Counted from the stretch's first letter, positions 1-10,193 are shown. The stretch is DNA of 64,000 bases from Hyphomicrobiales bacterium (GCA_900469445.1 UBXM01000029.1:82557-146556); one strand, 5' to 3'. Made by a program: numbers and translations. Notes: a model not told the origin generated them from the letters alone.

Positions 1-1074
1 AATGCCGACCACGTCACCGGCATAGGCGGTGTCTGCAATATGGCGCTGCGAGGCGAAGAAGAACTGCGGCGCGGTGAGGCCGAGCTGCTTGCCGGTGCGG
101 GCAAGCCTTGCCTTCATGCCACGCTCCAGCTTGCCGGAGCAGATACGCGCGAATGCGATACGGTCGCGGTGGTTCGGGTCCATGTTCGCCTGGATCTTGA
201 AGACGAAGGCGGTCATCTTGTCTTCGGCGGCATGGACGGTGCGGATGTCGGCCACCTGGTCACGCGGCGGCGGAGCGAAATCGCCGAGCGCATTGATCAG
301 ATCGCGGACACCGAAATTCCTGAGCGCCGAGCCGAAAAAAACCGGCGTCATATGACCTTCGAGAAAAGCCTGGCGATCGAACGGGCGGCAGGCTTCAAGC
401 GCCAGCTCCACCTCTTCGACGAAAGCGGCACGTTCGTTTTCCGGCAGGCGGTCCATGACGGCCTGCGGGCCGTTGACGGAGATCGCCTCTTCGCTATCGG
501 GACCACGCACCTTGTTTTCGGCAAGATGATAGGAGCCGCAGAAGCTCTTGGAGCGGCCGATCGGCCAGGTGATCGGAGCAGTATCCAGCGCCAGCTTCTC
601 TTCGACCTCGTCAAGGATCTCGAAGATGTCGCGGCTTTCACGGTCCATCTTGTTGACGAAGGTGATGATCGGGATGTCGCGCATGCGGCAAACTTCGAAA
701 AGTTTTAGCGTACGCGGCTCGATACCCTTGGCGGCGTCGATGACCATGATGGCGGCATCGACCGCTGTCAGCGTGCGGTAGGTATCATCGGCGAAGTCTT
801 CGTGACCCGGCGTATCGAGGATATTGAAGACCTTGTCATTGTATTCGAAGGTCATCACCGAGGTGACGACCGAGATGCCGCGCTCGCGTTCGATCTTCAT
901 CCAGTCGGACCGCGTCTGGATGCGATCCTTCTTCGCCTTGACCTCACCGGCGAGCTGAATGGCACCGCCGAACAGAAGCAGTTTTTCGGTCAGCGTCGTC
1001 TTGCCCGCATCCGGGTGGGCGATGATCGCAAATGTACGGCGGCGGGAAACCGCCTCTGCCAGAGTTTCGGCCAT
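1..1074 (-). CDS. prfC: Peptide chain release factor 3 (RF3), C-terminus cut by window edge
   Basis: RF3 is a cytoplasmic translational GTPase that recycles RF1/RF2 from the ribosome after termination. The visible 358 codons start with ATG at 1074. They carry the G1 P-loop AHPDAGKTT (residues 19-27), the switch I motif RERGISV (63-69), G3 DTPGHEDF (87-94) and G4 NKMD (141-144). These are followed by the start of the beta-barrel domain. Full RF3 is about 527 residues, so roughly the last third lies beyond the left edge. The RERGISV motif and the N-terminal G domain separate it from EF-G and LepA. It is divergent from dut with a gap of about 100 bp. No defect is seen. Confidence 0.95.
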   Translation of the reverse strand, partial: MAETLAEAVSRRRTFAIIAHPDAGKTTLTEKLLLFGGAIQLAGEVKAKKDRIQTRSDWMKIERERGISVVTSVMTFEYNDKVFNILDTPGHEDFADDTYRTLTAVDAAIMVIDAAKGIEPRTLKLFEVCRMRDIPIITFVNKMDRESRDIFEILDEVEEKLALDTAPITWPIGRSKSFCGSYHLAENKVRGPDSEEAISVNGPQAVMDRLPENERAAFVEEVELALEACRPFDRQAFLEGHMTPVFFGSALRNFGVRDLINALGDFAPPPRDQVADIRTVHAAEDKMTAFVFKIQANMDPNHRDRIAFARICSGKLERGMKARLARTGKQLGLTAPQFFFASQRHIADTAYAGDVVGI

Positions 1075-1170
1075 GTCAGCAACAATCCTTCGAGTTGCCG
1101 CGTATCTAGCGACTTAGTGGATAAGTTTCAATTCGTGTTTGACCCCGGCCGTCATGACCGGGCTAATGGA

Positions 1171-1644
1171 ATGATGAACGTTCACACCCCATCTTCACCC
1201 AAGCTCAATCTCGTCCGCCTGCCGAATGGCGATGGCCTGGATCTTCCCTCCTATGAAACCACCGGTGCCGCCGGCATGGATCTGCGCGCCGCAGTGACCG
1301 ATAACGAACCGATGACGCTGGCTCCAGGCAAACGGGCTCTGGTGCCGACCGGCTTCATTTTCGAGGTCCCGGCGGGTTTCGAGGCGCAGATCCGTCCGCG
1401 CTCCGGCCTCGCCTTCAAAAACGGTATCACCTGCCTCAACACGCCCGGCACGATCGACAGCGATTACCGCGGCGAAGTGAAGGTGCTGCTGATCAATCTC
1501 GGCGAAGACGATTTCGTCATCACCCGCGGCATGCGGATCGCCCAGATGGTTATTGCGCCGGTGACGCAGGTGCAGATTGCCGAAACCAGCGAAACGACGG
1601 AAACCGTGCGCGGTGCCGGAGGCTTCGGCTCGACCGGCGTTTGA
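1171..1644 (+). CDS. dut: Deoxyuridine 5'-triphosphate nucleotidohydrolase (dUTPase)
   Basis: This enzyme hydrolyses dUTP to dUMP and pyrophosphate, keeping uracil out of DNA and supplying dUMP for thymidylate synthesis. All five motifs of the trimeric dUTPase family are visible: AGMDL near the N-terminus, [10 protein letters not shown], the substrate-binding [23 protein letters not shown], and the flexible C-terminal [10 protein letters not shown]. The reading frame stays open upstream to 802, but family length (about 150-160 residues) points to the ATG at 1171 (157 residues) or the ATG at 1174. The ribosome-binding site is weak. It stands alone between divergent prfC and cysK. Confidence 0.95.
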   Translation: MMNVHTPSSPKLNLVRLPNGDGLDLPSYETTGAAGMDLRAAVTDNEPMTLAPGKRALVPTGFIFEVPAGFEAQIRPRSGLAFKNGITCLNTPGTIDSDYRGEVKVLLINLGEDDFVITRGMRIAQMVIAPVTQVQIAETSETTETVRGAGGFGSTGV

Positions 1645-1860
1645 CCTGGTCGACGCAAGGGCGTGGCGCCAGACGGCGCGCGCCGGCGTTGATAGCTATC
1701 AAGAGCGCTCCGATCGCAGCATGGCATTGCGCCGAAGCACATATCGAAAGAAGGATATTTCGCCTTTTTTTGATCTCCCGAGACAAAATCATCCTCGCTT
1801 GTTGCTCCATCGAACACTATTTTTCGACCAACTGTTCTAGTGGAGAGTGGAGAAACGACA

Positions 1861-2826
1861 ATGTCGGTGAACAAGCCGGGCCGCGGCCGCATCTATTCCT
1901 CGATCACCGAAACGATCGGTGACACCCCGCTCGTGAGGCTGGACAAGCTGGCGAAGGAAAAGGGCGTGAAGGCCACGATCCTGGCCAAGCTCGAATTCTT
2001 CAATCCGATCGCATCGGTGAAGGACCGTATCGGTGTCGCGATGATCGAAAGCCTGGAAGCGCAGGGCAAGATCACCGCCGGCAAGACCACGCTTGTCGAG
2101 CCGACATCCGGCAATACCGGTATTGCGCTCGCCTTTGCGGCTGCCGCCAAGGGATACAAGCTGATCCTGACCATGCCGGAAACCATGTCGGTCGAGCGCC
2201 GCAAGATGCTGGCGCTGCTGGGTGCCGAACTGGTTCTGACCGAAGGCCCCAAGGGCATGAAGGGGGCGATCGCCAAGGCGGAAGAACTTGCCGCCACGTT
2301 GCCGGATGCGATCATTCCGCAGCAGTTCGAAAATGAGGCCAATCCGGAAATCCACCGCAAGACGACCGCCGAGGAAATCTGGAACGATACCGACGGAAAG
2401 GTGGACATCTTCATCGCCGGCATCGGCACCGGCGGCACGATCACCGGCGTCGGCCAGGTGCTGAAGGGCCGCAATCCCGAAATCAAGGTCATTGCCGTCG
2501 AACCGAAGGAATCGCCCGTGCTTTCCGGCGGCGAACCCGGCCCGCACAAGATCCAGGGCATCGGCGCGGGCTTTGCACCAAAGATCCTCGATACCAAGGT
2601 CTATGACGAGATCGTCACCGTTGCGAGCGCCGACGCTCTGGAGACGGCCCGCCATGTGGCCGCTCTGGAAGGTGTACCGGTCGGCATTTCCTCAGGTGCG
2701 GCGTTGAAGGCTGCCATCGAAGTGGGCAGCCGGCCGGAAAATGCCGGCAAGACCATCGTCGTGATCATCCCCTCCTTTGCAGAGCGTTATCTCTCGACCG
2801 CCCTGTTCGACGGACTGGGCGAATAA
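1861..2826 (+). CDS. cysK: Cysteine synthase A (O-acetylserine sulfhydrylase)
   Basis: This PLP enzyme makes L-cysteine from O-acetylserine and sulfide, the last step of sulfate assimilation. The PLP lysine lies in NPIASVKDR (Lys54). The substrate loop TSGNTG is at residues 82-87, and the phosphate-binding GTGGTITG at 189-196. The 321-residue length is typical of CysK. An in-frame ATG exists at 1840, but a clear GGAG purine stretch sits just before 1861 and inside that longer version, so 1861 is preferred. A 15-bp hairpin follows the stop. It appears to be monocistronic, with about 215 bp of upstream DNA holding its promoter. Confidence 0.95.
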   Translation: MSVNKPGRGRIYSSITETIGDTPLVRLDKLAKEKGVKATILAKLEFFNPIASVKDRIGVAMIESLEAQGKITAGKTTLVEPTSGNTGIALAFAAAAKGYKLILTMPETMSVERRKMLALLGAELVLTEGPKGMKGAIAKAEELAATLPDAIIPQQFENEANPEIHRKTTAEEIWNDTDGKVDIFIAGIGTGGTITGVGQVLKGRNPEIKVIAVEPKESPVLSGGEPGPHKIQGIGAGFAPKILDTKVYDEIVTVASADALETARHVAALEGVPVGISSGAALKAAIEVGSRPENAGKTIVVIIPSFAERYLSTALFDGLGE

Positions 2827-2834
2827 AACTTGTC

Positions 2835-2870
2835 CTCATGACCGGCCGGAAACACCCGGCCGGTCATGAG
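2835..2870 (+). terminator. Perfect 15-bp hairpin downstream of cysK
   Basis: The arms at 2835-2849 and 2856-2870 are perfect reverse complements around a 6-nt loop, starting 8 bp after the cysK stop. No T-run follows, so it may be a 3'-end stabilising structure or a Rho-assisted stop rather than a textbook intrinsic terminator. Confidence 0.55.
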
Positions 2871-2960
2871 CCGATGAAAGATCGCAGGGGACCCGGACGA
2901 CGCGCTTTCACTTCGCCGCGCCAGTCATCGCCTGATCAACCTTCTCCAACCATAACCTTC

Positions 2961-4496
2961 TCACGCCGCCGCGATCGCCAATCTTTCGCTCGCCATCCGA
3001 TAAGAGATCGCCTCGGCAAGATGAAGACGTCCGACGGTCGGTTTGCCATCGAGATCGGCAAGTGTCCTCGCCACCTTGAGGACGCGGTGATATCCGCGGG
3101 CGGAAAATTTCAGTTTCTCCGCCGCATCCCTCAGCAGCTGCAGGCCGGACGGATCAGGCTCCGCCACCTTCTCGATCAGTGCGGTCGAGCAGCGCGCATT
3201 GGTGAGCGGTCCCGACAGGCCCGCCGCAAGATAACGATCCTGCTGCAGCTCTCTCGCTGCATAAACGCGTTTGGCGACGTCGGCACTGCTTTCGGCAGGC
3301 GCGGGCCGGATCAGGTCCGATGCGGACACCGCCGGCACGTCGATGCGGATATCGATGCGGTCCATTAGCGGCGCGGAAATACGGGCCTGATAATCCGCGG
3401 CGCAACGCGGCCCACGGGCGCAGGTATGGCCGGGTTCACCCGCCATGCCGCAGCGGCAAGGGTTCATCGCCGCGATAAGCTGGATGCTGGCCGGATAGGA
3501 AACACGGTGATTGGCGCGGGCGATGACACATTCGCCAGTTTCCAGCGGCTGGCGCAGAGCATCCAGCACCTGGGGCGAGAATTCCGGGAATTCGTCAAGG
3601 AACAGGACGCCGTGATGGGCGAGCGACGCCTCGCCCGGTTTTGCCCGCAGGCCACCGCCAACCAGCGCCGCCATGGTCGCCGAATGATGGGGTGTGCGAT
3701 ATGGCCGGCGATCCGAGAGTTTTCCGCCCGAAAGCTGACCAGCGATCGAATGGATCATCGAGACTTCCAGCAGTTCGGCTGCCGAAAGCGGCGGGAGGAT
3801 GGAGGGAAGCCGTGCCGCGAGCATGGATTTGCCGGAACCAGGCGGACCAACAAAAAGCAGATTATGTCCGCCAGCCGCGGCAACCTCCAAGGCCCGCTTG
3901 GCGCTTTCCTGTCCCTTGATCTCGGCCAGATCCGGCAGATTGGCCGGCAAAGCGCGAATGGCGGGCTGTGGGCGCGAGATGACCTGCGTGCCGCGAAAAT
4001 GATTGGCGAGCGCGATCAGGCTGCGCGGGGCGATGATATCGACATCCGGCCCTGCCCAGGCGGCTTCCGATCCGCTATCGGCCGGGCAGATCAAACCCTT
4101 GCCGACGGCATTGGCGCTGATCGCTGCCGGAAGCGCACCGGCAACCGCCGCCAGCGTGCCGTCGAGGTTCAATTCGCCGATGACGACATGATCAGAGACC
4201 GCATCCCCCGGAATGGCGCCAAGTGCCGTCATCAGGCCGAGTGCGATGGCCAAATCGAAATGGGATCCCTCTTTCGGAAGGTCGGCGGGAGCCAGATTGA
4301 CCGTTACCTTTTTCGGCGGCATAGCGAGGCCGGAGGCATGGAGCGCGGCCTGTACCCGCTCGCGGCTTTCTGCAACCGCCTTGTCCGGCAGGCCGACGAT
4401 ATGCATGCCCATCTTGCCCGGGCCGACCATGACCTGAACATCGACGGGAACACCTTCTATGCCCTGGAATGCAATGGTACTGACGCGTGAAACCAT
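2961..4496 (-). CDS. YifB/ComM family Mg chelatase-like AAA+ ATPase
   Basis: The protein has 511 residues. It consists of an N-terminal Lon-like ChlI domain (residues 1-165), a Mg-chelatase AAA+ module with Walker A GPPGSGKS (217-224) and Walker B LFLDEFPEF (about 300), a Cys-rich insert with CRCG and related cysteines near 350-372, and a C-terminal Mg_chelatase_C domain. Its best-studied relative, ComM, is a helicase that promotes branch migration during natural transformation. The role in rhizobia is unproven. The start was set at the ATG at 4496 (MVSRVSTIAF), the usual family N-terminus, rather than an ATG five codons earlier. It lies beyond the gshB terminator, so it is probably a separate transcript. 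Confidence 0.9.
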   Translation of the reverse strand: MVSRVSTIAFQGIEGVPVDVQVMVGPGKMGMHIVGLPDKAVAESRERVQAALHASGLAMPPKKVTVNLAPADLPKEGSHFDLAIALGLMTALGAIPGDAVSDHVVIGELNLDGTLAAVAGALPAAISANAVGKGLICPADSGSEAAWAGPDVDIIAPRSLIALANHFRGTQVISRPQPAIRALPANLPDLAEIKGQESAKRALEVAAAGGHNLLFVGPPGSGKSMLAARLPSILPPLSAAELLEVSMIHSIAGQLSGGKLSDRRPYRTPHHSATMAALVGGGLRAKPGEASLAHHGVLFLDEFPEFSPQVLDALRQPLETGECVIARANHRVSYPASIQLIAAMNPCRCGMAGEPGHTCARGPRCAADYQARISAPLMDRIDIRIDVPAVSASDLIRPAPAESSADVAKRVYAARELQQDRYLAAGLSGPLTNARCSTALIEKVAEPDPSGLQLLRDAAEKLKFSARGYHRVLKVARTLADLDGKPTVGRLHLAEAISYRMASERLAIAAA

Positions 4497-4623
4497 GCCA
4501 ATCGCTCCCACAGATCATGTCCGGAACGACGGTCCTGCCCCCACGGCCTGCCTTCGCGCCACCACAACCATAAGCTGACACGGCGTAAGAATTAAAACAA
4601 GAACAAAAATCGAACATACGAAA

Positions 4624-4649
4624 CAAAAAAGGCGCCCGGTCAGGCGCCT
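4624..4649 (-). terminator. Intrinsic terminator of gshB
   Basis: A 7-bp GC-rich stem (4630-4636 with 4643-4649) has a 6-nt loop. On the minus strand it is followed by a T-run (plus-strand A-run at 4625-4630). It lies 24 bp after the gshB stop and reads in the gshB direction. Confidence 0.85.
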
Positions 4650-4672
4650 CTCCGTCACATCGAAGACTAAAC

Positions 4673-5623
4673 TCAGTTGAGCTTGGCTTCGATCGCATCC
4701 CACATCAGGCTTGCGACATCGGCGCCGCCGAACTTCTTCACTTCGCGGATGCCGGTCGGCGAGGTCACGTTGATTTCGGTCATGTAGTCGCCGATCACAT
4801 CGATGCCGACGAAGATGAAGCCGCGTTCGCGAAGCGCAGGTCCGATGCGGGCGCAGATTTCCTTTTCGCGGGTTGTCAACTCGGTCGGCTCGGCGCGACC
4901 GCCGACATGCATGTTGGAGCGGCTGTCGGTTTCGGCGGGTACGCGGTTGATCGCGCCGACCGGCTCGCCATCGACGAGCAGGATGCGCTTGTCGCCCTTG
5001 CGGACCTCTTTCAGATAACCTTGAGCGATATAGGGTTCGCCGCGATACATCTGGCCGAACATTTCCAGAAGCGAGGTGAAGTTGCGGTCGTCACGGGCGG
5101 AATGGAAGACGCCTGCGCCACCATTGCCGTAAAGCGGCTTCAGGATGATATCGCCCAGCTCCTGACGGAAGGCGGCGATTTCTTCCGGATCACGCGAGAT
5201 CAGCGTCGGCGGCATCAGGTCGGCGAATTCGGTGACAAAAATCTTTTCCGGCGAGTTGCGCACCCAGGCCGGGTCGTTGACGACGAGCGTCTTCGGGTGG
5301 ATGCGCTCCAGAAGATGGGTGGAGGTGATGTAACCCATGTCGAAGGGCGGATCCTGACGCAGAAGCACGACATCCATCTGGGAGAGATCGACGCGCTGCT
5401 TGTCCCCGAGGGTAAAATGATCGCCCTTGATGTCGCGCACCTGCAGCGGCTCGACGGCCGCAAAGATCTTGCCGTCGCGCATGGTCAGGCGATCGGGCGT
5501 ATAATGGAAAAGCTCGTAGCCGCGGGATTGGGCCTCCAAGGTCATTGCGAAGGTGGAATCGCCAGCAATGTTGATGCTGGAAATATGGTCCATCTGGATT
5601 GCGACCTTGCGAACATGCGCCAT
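4673..5623 (-). CDS. gshB: Glutathione synthetase
   Basis: This ATP-grasp enzyme joins gamma-glutamylcysteine and glycine to make glutathione in the cytoplasm. The 316 residues begin [12 protein letters not shown] and include [12 protein letters not shown], the ATP-grasp segment [13 protein letters not shown] and the metal-binding [11 protein letters not shown] near the C-terminus, all characteristic of proteobacterial GshB. Length matches the family. A strong terminator follows. Upstream on the same strand lies the ugp operon, and beyond it yraN and rsmI, which in many alphaproteobacteria sit directly before gshB. Confidence 0.95.
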   Translation of the reverse strand: MAHVRKVAIQMDHISSINIAGDSTFAMTLEAQSRGYELFHYTPDRLTMRDGKIFAAVEPLQVRDIKGDHFTLGDKQRVDLSQMDVVLLRQDPPFDMGYITSTHLLERIHPKTLVVNDPAWVRNSPEKIFVTEFADLMPPTLISRDPEEIAAFRQELGDIILKPLYGNGGAGVFHSARDDRNFTSLLEMFGQMYRGEPYIAQGYLKEVRKGDKRILLVDGEPVGAINRVPAETDSRSNMHVGGRAEPTELTTREKEICARIGPALRERGFIFVGIDVIGDYMTEINVTSPTGIREVKKFGGADVASLMWDAIEAKLN

Positions 5624-5712
5624 GAGTTTCGTCCCCGATAAAGATGCCGCCTGAATTTGGGCTTTCTGGATTTTGGCCTGCCTGATTTAGGATGGCAAAG
5701 GCCCGAAAGCAA

Positions 5713-5738
5713 TGCGGCCGGGAACAATCCCGACCGCA
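5713..5738 (-). terminator. Possible terminator hairpin after ugpC
   Basis: An 11-bp stem with one mismatch (5713-5723 with 5728-5738) and a 4-nt loop lies between the ugpC stop and gshB. No strong T-run follows on the minus strand, so termination here is uncertain. Confidence 0.4.
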
Positions 5739-5767
5739 CAGTTTGAACATGCCTGTGATCGGTCGCT

Positions 5768-6865
5768 TCAGGCGACCGGCTCGGCCAGCGTCGGCGCTGC
5801 CTTTGCAAGCGCGCGGGCCTCCAGGCGCTTGCCAGTACCGGCATCAAAGAAATGCAGTTTCGACGGGTCGATCGTGAGCTGCATCCTGTCCGTGATTTCG
5901 GCTTCACCGGACAGCGCGATCGTCAGGGCCTGATCGCCGACCAGACCATGGGCCAGACGCTGGGAACCGAGTTCCTCGACATATTCGACGGTGAAGGGCA
6001 TGCCGTCACTCGCAGACGTGGTACGAAGGTCTTCGGCGCGCAGGCCGACGGTCACGGCGCCGGAGGTCGGCGCGTAACCGTTGAGCGAAATCAGCGACGG
6101 GCCGATGGCCAGCTTGTCGCCCTGCAGTTCCGCTTTCACCAGATTCATGGCCGGCGAGCCGATGAAGCCGGCAACGAAGGTCGAGGCCGGTGTGTGGTAG
6201 ACATCCAGAGGCGAGCCGACCTGTTCGATCTGTCCGCCATTGAGGACGACGAGACGATCGGCGAGCGTCATCGCTTCCAGCTGATCGTGGGTGACGTAAA
6301 TCGAGGTCGTGCCGAGACGGCGCTGCAGGCGCTTGATCTCGCCGCGCATGGAGACGCGCAGCTTGGCGTCGAGGTTGGACAGCGGCTCGTCGAAAAGGAA
6401 GGCAGCCGGCTTGCGCACGATGGCGCGGCCCATGGCAACGCGCTGGCGCTGACCGCCGGAAAGCGCACGCGGCTTGCGGTCGAGATACTGGGTGATTTCC
6501 AGCATACGAGCCGCCTCATTGACGCGGGCGTCGATTTCTTCTCTTGGCGTCTTGCGGTTCTTCAGACCGTATTCGAGGTTCTGGCGCACCGTCATATGCG
6601 GGTAGAGCGCATAGTTCTGGAACACCATGGCAATGTCGCGGTCGGCCGGTTCCACCTCGTTGACCACGCGGTCGCCGATCTTGACGGTGCCTTCGGAAAT
6701 CGCTTCCAGCCCTGCCACCATGCGCAGAAGCGTGGACTTGCCGCAGCCGGAGGGGCCGACGAGGACGATGAACTCGCCGTCTTTTATGTCGAGATTGATG
6801 TCGGAGACGGCACGGACGCCGCCGTTGTAGATCTTGCCAACGCTGCTGATGTCGATCGCGGCCAT
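5768..6865 (-). CDS. ugpC: sn-glycerol-3-phosphate ABC importer, ATP-binding protein
   Basis: This is the cytoplasmic ATPase of the Ugp uptake system for sn-glycerol-3-phosphate and glycerophosphodiesters. It shows Walker [10 protein letters not shown] (37-45), Q-loop VFQNYALYP, signature LSGGQRQRV (135-143), Walker B AAFLFDEP (154-161), H-loop THDQLEAM and a C-terminal TOBE/OB regulatory domain. The length, 365 residues, is usual for UgpC/MalK-type ATPases. It is the last gene of ugpBAEC, with a 12-bp gap from ugpE. UgpC and MalK-like ATPases can be interchangeable, so the assignment relies on its operon partners. Confidence 0.93.
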   Translation of the reverse strand: MAAIDISSVGKIYNGGVRAVSDINLDIKDGEFIVLVGPSGCGKSTLLRMVAGLEAISEGTVKIGDRVVNEVEPADRDIAMVFQNYALYPHMTVRQNLEYGLKNRKTPREEIDARVNEAARMLEITQYLDRKPRALSGGQRQRVAMGRAIVRKPAAFLFDEPLSNLDAKLRVSMRGEIKRLQRRLGTTSIYVTHDQLEAMTLADRLVVLNGGQIEQVGSPLDVYHTPASTFVAGFIGSPAMNLVKAELQGDKLAIGPSLISLNGYAPTSGAVTVGLRAEDLRTTSASDGMPFTVEYVEELGSQRLAHGLVGDQALTIALSGEAEITDRMQLTIDPSKLHFFDAGTGKRLEARALAKAAPTLAEPVA

Positions 6866-6877
6866 TGTCTTGTTCCC

Positions 6878-7720
6878 TTACTTGTCGCTTTCGGTCAGGC
6901 CCTTGATGAACCAGCTCTGGAAAATCACCACGATTGCCACGGGCGGAAGCATGGCGAGGATCGCCAGGGCAAATGCCTCGTTGTAATCGGGGATGTTCGA
7001 GCCGACCCAGACCTGCAGGATGGATTTGATGCCGCGCATCAGGGTGAAGAAGCTTTCGTCGGTCGTCATCATCATCGGCCAGAGATACTGGTTCCAACCG
7101 TAAACGAACATGATGATGAAGATCGCCGCGATCATGGTGCGCGAGATCGGCACCAGAATGTCGATGAAGAACTTGAACGGACCTGCCCCGTCGATGCGCG
7201 CAGCCTCCAGCAGTTCCTCAGGTACCGATTTGAAGAACTGGCGGAAATAGAAGGTGCCGGTGGCGGATGCGAGCAGAGGCACGATCAGACCACTATAGGT
7301 ATTCAGCATCCCGAGGTCCGACATGACCTGATAGGAGGGCATGATACGCACTTCGAGCGGCAGAAGCAGGGTGGTGAAGATCACCCAGAAGGAAAGCGTC
7401 GCCATCGGAAAGCGGAAATAGACGATGGCATAAGCGGCCAGCATCGACAGGACGATCTTGCCGACGGCAAAGCCAATGCCGAGGATCAGCGAGTTCATCA
7501 CCATGCGGGCGCCGGTGATATCGCCGGTGAAGCCGCCCTTCTGGGTCAGCACCTTTTCATAGGTGGCGATGAAGTTGTCACCCCAGGCGAGCGACAGGCC
7601 ATTGCTGTGAATGTCGGCTGCCGTGTGGGTGGAGGTCATGAAGGCGACCACGACCGGCATGCAGAGAAACAGCGCGCCGAGAATGAGGATGAGGTGATCG
7701 GTAAACCGTATGCGATACAT
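6878..7720 (-). CDS. ugpE: sn-glycerol-3-phosphate ABC importer, permease subunit
   Basis: This inner-membrane permease has about six transmembrane helices and is 280 residues long. The EAA loop EELLEAARIDGAG, which contacts the ATPase, is in the second half of the protein. It pairs with UgpA to form the channel. The start is the ATG at 7720, preceded by a purine-rich GAGAGGA that overlaps the end of ugpA. This fits translational coupling within the operon. Confidence 0.93.
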   Translation of the reverse strand: MYRIRFTDHLILILGALFLCMPVVVAFMTSTHTAADIHSNGLSLAWGDNFIATYEKVLTQKGGFTGDITGARMVMNSLILGIGFAVGKIVLSMLAAYAIVYFRFPMATLSFWVIFTTLLLPLEVRIMPSYQVMSDLGMLNTYSGLIVPLLASATGTFYFRQFFKSVPEELLEAARIDGAGPFKFFIDILVPISRTMIAAIFIIMFVYGWNQYLWPMMMTTDESFFTLMRGIKSILQVWVGSNIPDYNEAFALAILAMLPPVAIVVIFQSWFIKGLTESDK

Positions 7721-7732
7721 GGCCTTATCCTC

Positions 7733-8713
7733 TCAATTGTAGTGAACGCGCCGTTCCATGAAGCGGAACTGGAAGATTGTGAGGACGAAGACGACGATCA
7801 TCAGGATGACCGACTGGGCCGATGAGCCGCCGATATCATTGCCGCGGAAGCCGTCGGCATAGACCTTGTAGACCAGCGTGACCGGGTTGTTGGCGGGCTT
7901 GTCCTTGACCATGACGTCGATGATGCCGAACGTGTCGAACAGCGCGTAGGTGACGTTGATGGTCAGGAGGAAGAAGGCTGTCGGCGCCAGAAGCGGAAGA
8001 ACAACGGTCCAGAAACGGCGCAAGCCCGAGCGGCAGTCGATCATCGCAGCCTCGCGAACGGAGACCGGCACATTCTGCAGGCCCGAGAGGAAGAAGATGA
8101 AATTATACGGGATCTGCTTCCAGACGGCGACGACGGTCATGGCGAAAGCCGTGTCGTAATAGTTCAGACCGACCTGCATGTGCCAGCCGAAATAGGACAT
8201 CATCTTGACGAACGGACCGACATGCTGGTCGAAAATCATCATGCCGATCAGGCCCGATACGGGCGCGGCAATGGCGTAAACGGCGATCAGCAGCGTCTTG
8301 TAGGTCGAGGCCCCGCGGATGACGCGGTCGGCCTTGACGGCGAGCAGCAGCCCGATCGACAGCGAAAGGAAGGTGACGAGCACCGTGAAGACTGCGGTAA
8401 ACAGCGCAATCGACTGGTATTCGGCGCTGAACAGCACGTCCGTGTAGTTGCTCAAACCGACGAAGGTGGAGCCGAAACCGAACGGGTCCTCGAGATAAAA
8501 GGACGAGCTTACCGCCTGGACCGAAGGCCAGTAGAAGAAGATGAAGATCACCGCGAGCTGCGGGAAAAGAAACAGGTAGGGAAGAACGGGCGAGGTAAAC
8601 TGCACGCGCTTCATTTCTTCCGCCGCGACAGCGGGTTTCTTACGCGCTCCGGCACCAAATCCGAGGCGGGACAGGAAACCGCCAGGCTGCGGCTGTGATG
8701 TCGTATAGGCCAC
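7733..8713 (-). CDS. ugpA: sn-glycerol-3-phosphate ABC importer, permease subunit
   Basis: This is the partner permease of UgpE, 326 residues from the chosen start, with six predicted membrane helices and an EAA loop VSVREAAMIDCRSG. An ATG at 8734 would add seven residues, but GGGGAG lies five bases before the GTG at 8713, so GTG is preferred. The first 40 residues form a hydrophilic Gly/Pro/Ala-rich extension not needed for the core. A further start at the internal ATG of MKRVQFTSP would give the usual length of about 295 residues. Confidence 0.9.
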   Translation of the reverse strand: MAYTTSQPQPGGFLSRLGFGAGARKKPAVAAEEMKRVQFTSPVLPYLFLFPQLAVIFIFFYWPSVQAVSSSFYLEDPFGFGSTFVGLSNYTDVLFSAEYQSIALFTAVFTVLVTFLSLSIGLLLAVKADRVIRGASTYKTLLIAVYAIAAPVSGLIGMMIFDQHVGPFVKMMSYFGWHMQVGLNYYDTAFAMTVVAVWKQIPYNFIFFLSGLQNVPVSVREAAMIDCRSGLRRFWTVVLPLLAPTAFFLLTINVTYALFDTFGIIDVMVKDKPANNPVTLVYKVYADGFRGNDIGGSSAQSVILMIVVFVLTIFQFRFMERRVHYN

Positions 8714-8796
8714 GAGTTCTCCCCTTTCTTCCAATTACAAAAGAGCCCGCCCGCTCCCCGATTAAGGAGCGGACGGACCATGATAGGAGATCGTTA

Positions 8797-10101
8797 TCAG
8801 CCGGCGGTCTTGGCGAAACGGGCGAGGAGGTCGTTGCCTTCCTTCTCGATGGTTTCGAAGCCCTTCTGCACGGTCGTTTCACCCGAGAAGATCTTGTTGT
8901 ATTCGCGTTCCATGATGGAGCGGATCTGCGGGTAGAAACCGAGGCGGTAGCCCTTGGACCATTCGCCCGACGGCAGCATCAGCTGCTTGATGCCGACTTC
9001 GGCGACCGGGGTCTTTTCGTAGTAGCCTTCAGACTTGGCCAGCTCGTAAGCAGCCTTGGTGATGGCAACGTAACCGGTGGCCTGGTGGTAGAACTTCTGG
9101 ATTTCCGGCGAGGTCAGGAACTGGAAGAAGTCAGCCGTGCACTTGTTTTCGGCTTCCGGCTTGCCAGCCATTGCAAAGAGTGCTGCGCCACCGATGAAGG
9201 TGTTGGTGCCGGCACCCTGGATGCCCTTCCAGTAAGGCAGGAAGTCAGCCGAGAACGGCATGGAAGCGGTCTTCTGCAGGCCACCGAAGGAACCGGAAGA
9301 ACCGATCCACATGGCTACCTTGCCTTCTTCGAAGGGCTTCTGGTTGTCGTTCCAGCTTGCGCCGTAGAACTTGTAGAGACCGGCGTCAGACCAGGCCTTG
9401 AGCTTTTCGAACATCATGACAAGGTTCTTGTCGGTGAGGTTCATCTTGGTGTCGACAACACTGTCGTAACCGTTGTTGTTGTTGGCGAATGCGATGTTCT
9501 GGCGCGAGAAGAAGTTCTCGGTGAACTGCCAGGTCAGCTGCGAAGCGGTCATCGGGATGAAGCCGGCTTCCTTGAGCTTCGGAGCAACCTGTTCGAATTC
9601 TTCCCAGGTCTTCGGCACTTCAACGCCGGCCTTTTCGAAAGCCTGCGGGTTGACGTACATGATCGGAGCCGAAGAGTTGAACGGCATGCCGATGAACTTG
9701 CCTTCGCTGTCGGCGTAGAAGTAGCGCACGCCTTCGATGAAGGCTTCGCGGTCGAACTTGTAACCTGCGTTGTTGATCAGGTCTTCTGCGGCAACGGTTG
9801 CGCCCTTGGCATTGATAATGGTGGCAGCACCGGCATCAAAGACCTGCAGGATGTTCGGCTGTTCGCCCGAACGGAAAGCGGCGATACCGGTTGCCAGGGC
9901 TTCTTCGTAGGTGCCCTTGGAAATCGGCGTCAGAGCGCAAGCGGTCTGCGACGCGTTGAACTTCTGCGAGATTTCGTTGATGACTTCACCGTTACGGCCG
10001 CCCATACCGTGCCACCAGGTGATGTTGGTTGCTGCGAGCGAGGAGGTTGCAGACATTGCAACTGCCATCGCGGCCATCGAAAACTTCTTGATCATGGTCA
10101 T
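8797..10101 (-). CDS. ugpB: sn-glycerol-3-phosphate ABC importer, periplasmic binding protein
   Basis: This is the periplasmic receptor that delivers glycerol-3-phosphate to UgpAE. The 434 residues begin with a Sec signal peptide (basic MIKKF, Ala/Met-rich core, likely cleavage after SLA near residue 23). NITWWHGMGG then opens the mature UgpB fold of cluster-1 solute-binding proteins. It is the first gene of ugpBAEC. GAGAGGAC precedes the ATG. Upstream, four 11-bp-phased PHO-like heptamers (10154-10193) suggest PhoB control, as known for ugp in other proteobacteria. Confidence 0.94.
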   Translation of the reverse strand: MTMIKKFSMAAMAVAMSATSSLAATNITWWHGMGGRNGEVINEISQKFNASQTACALTPISKGTYEEALATGIAAFRSGEQPNILQVFDAGAATIINAKGATVAAEDLINNAGYKFDREAFIEGVRYFYADSEGKFIGMPFNSSAPIMYVNPQAFEKAGVEVPKTWEEFEQVAPKLKEAGFIPMTASQLTWQFTENFFSRQNIAFANNNNGYDSVVDTKMNLTDKNLVMMFEKLKAWSDAGLYKFYGASWNDNQKPFEEGKVAMWIGSSGSFGGLQKTASMPFSADFLPYWKGIQGAGTNTFIGGAALFAMAGKPEAENKCTADFFQFLTSPEIQKFYHQATGYVAITKAAYELAKSEGYYEKTPVAEVGIKQLMLPSGEWSKGYRLGFYPQIRSIMEREYNKIFSGETTVQKGFETIEKEGNDLLARFAKTAG

Positions 10102-10153
10102 GGTTTCGTCCTCTCCGCCTTGGTTGGATCGAGGATCGAGATAGGGCCTGTCC

Positions 10154-10193
10154 GTGACAGGCTCTTAACAGTTCCATTTCAGATTTATGACGT
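10154..10193 (-). promoter_or_regulatory. Candidate tandem PHO boxes upstream of ugpB
   Basis: Read on the minus strand, four heptamers recur every 11 bp: ACGTCAT (10193-10187), CTGAAAT (10182-10176), CTGTTAA (10171-10165) and CTGTCAC (10160-10154). The spacers are AT-rich or mixed. The PhoB consensus is two CTGTCAT-like heptamers 11 bp apart. The array ends about 52 bp before the ugpB start codon. Sequence and position are seen; PhoB binding is inferred. Confidence 0.65.

Noticed and set aside
40-708. Long plus-strand ORF opposite prfC
   Set aside because: It is the antisense shadow of the RF3 coding frame, which has all G-domain motifs; the plus-strand frame has no family features.
5852-7825. 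657-codon plus-strand open frame opposite ugpC/ugpE
   Set aside because: It is a His/Asp/Arg-rich composition artefact of high-GC coding DNA on the other strand; the minus-strand ABC transporter genes are unambiguous.
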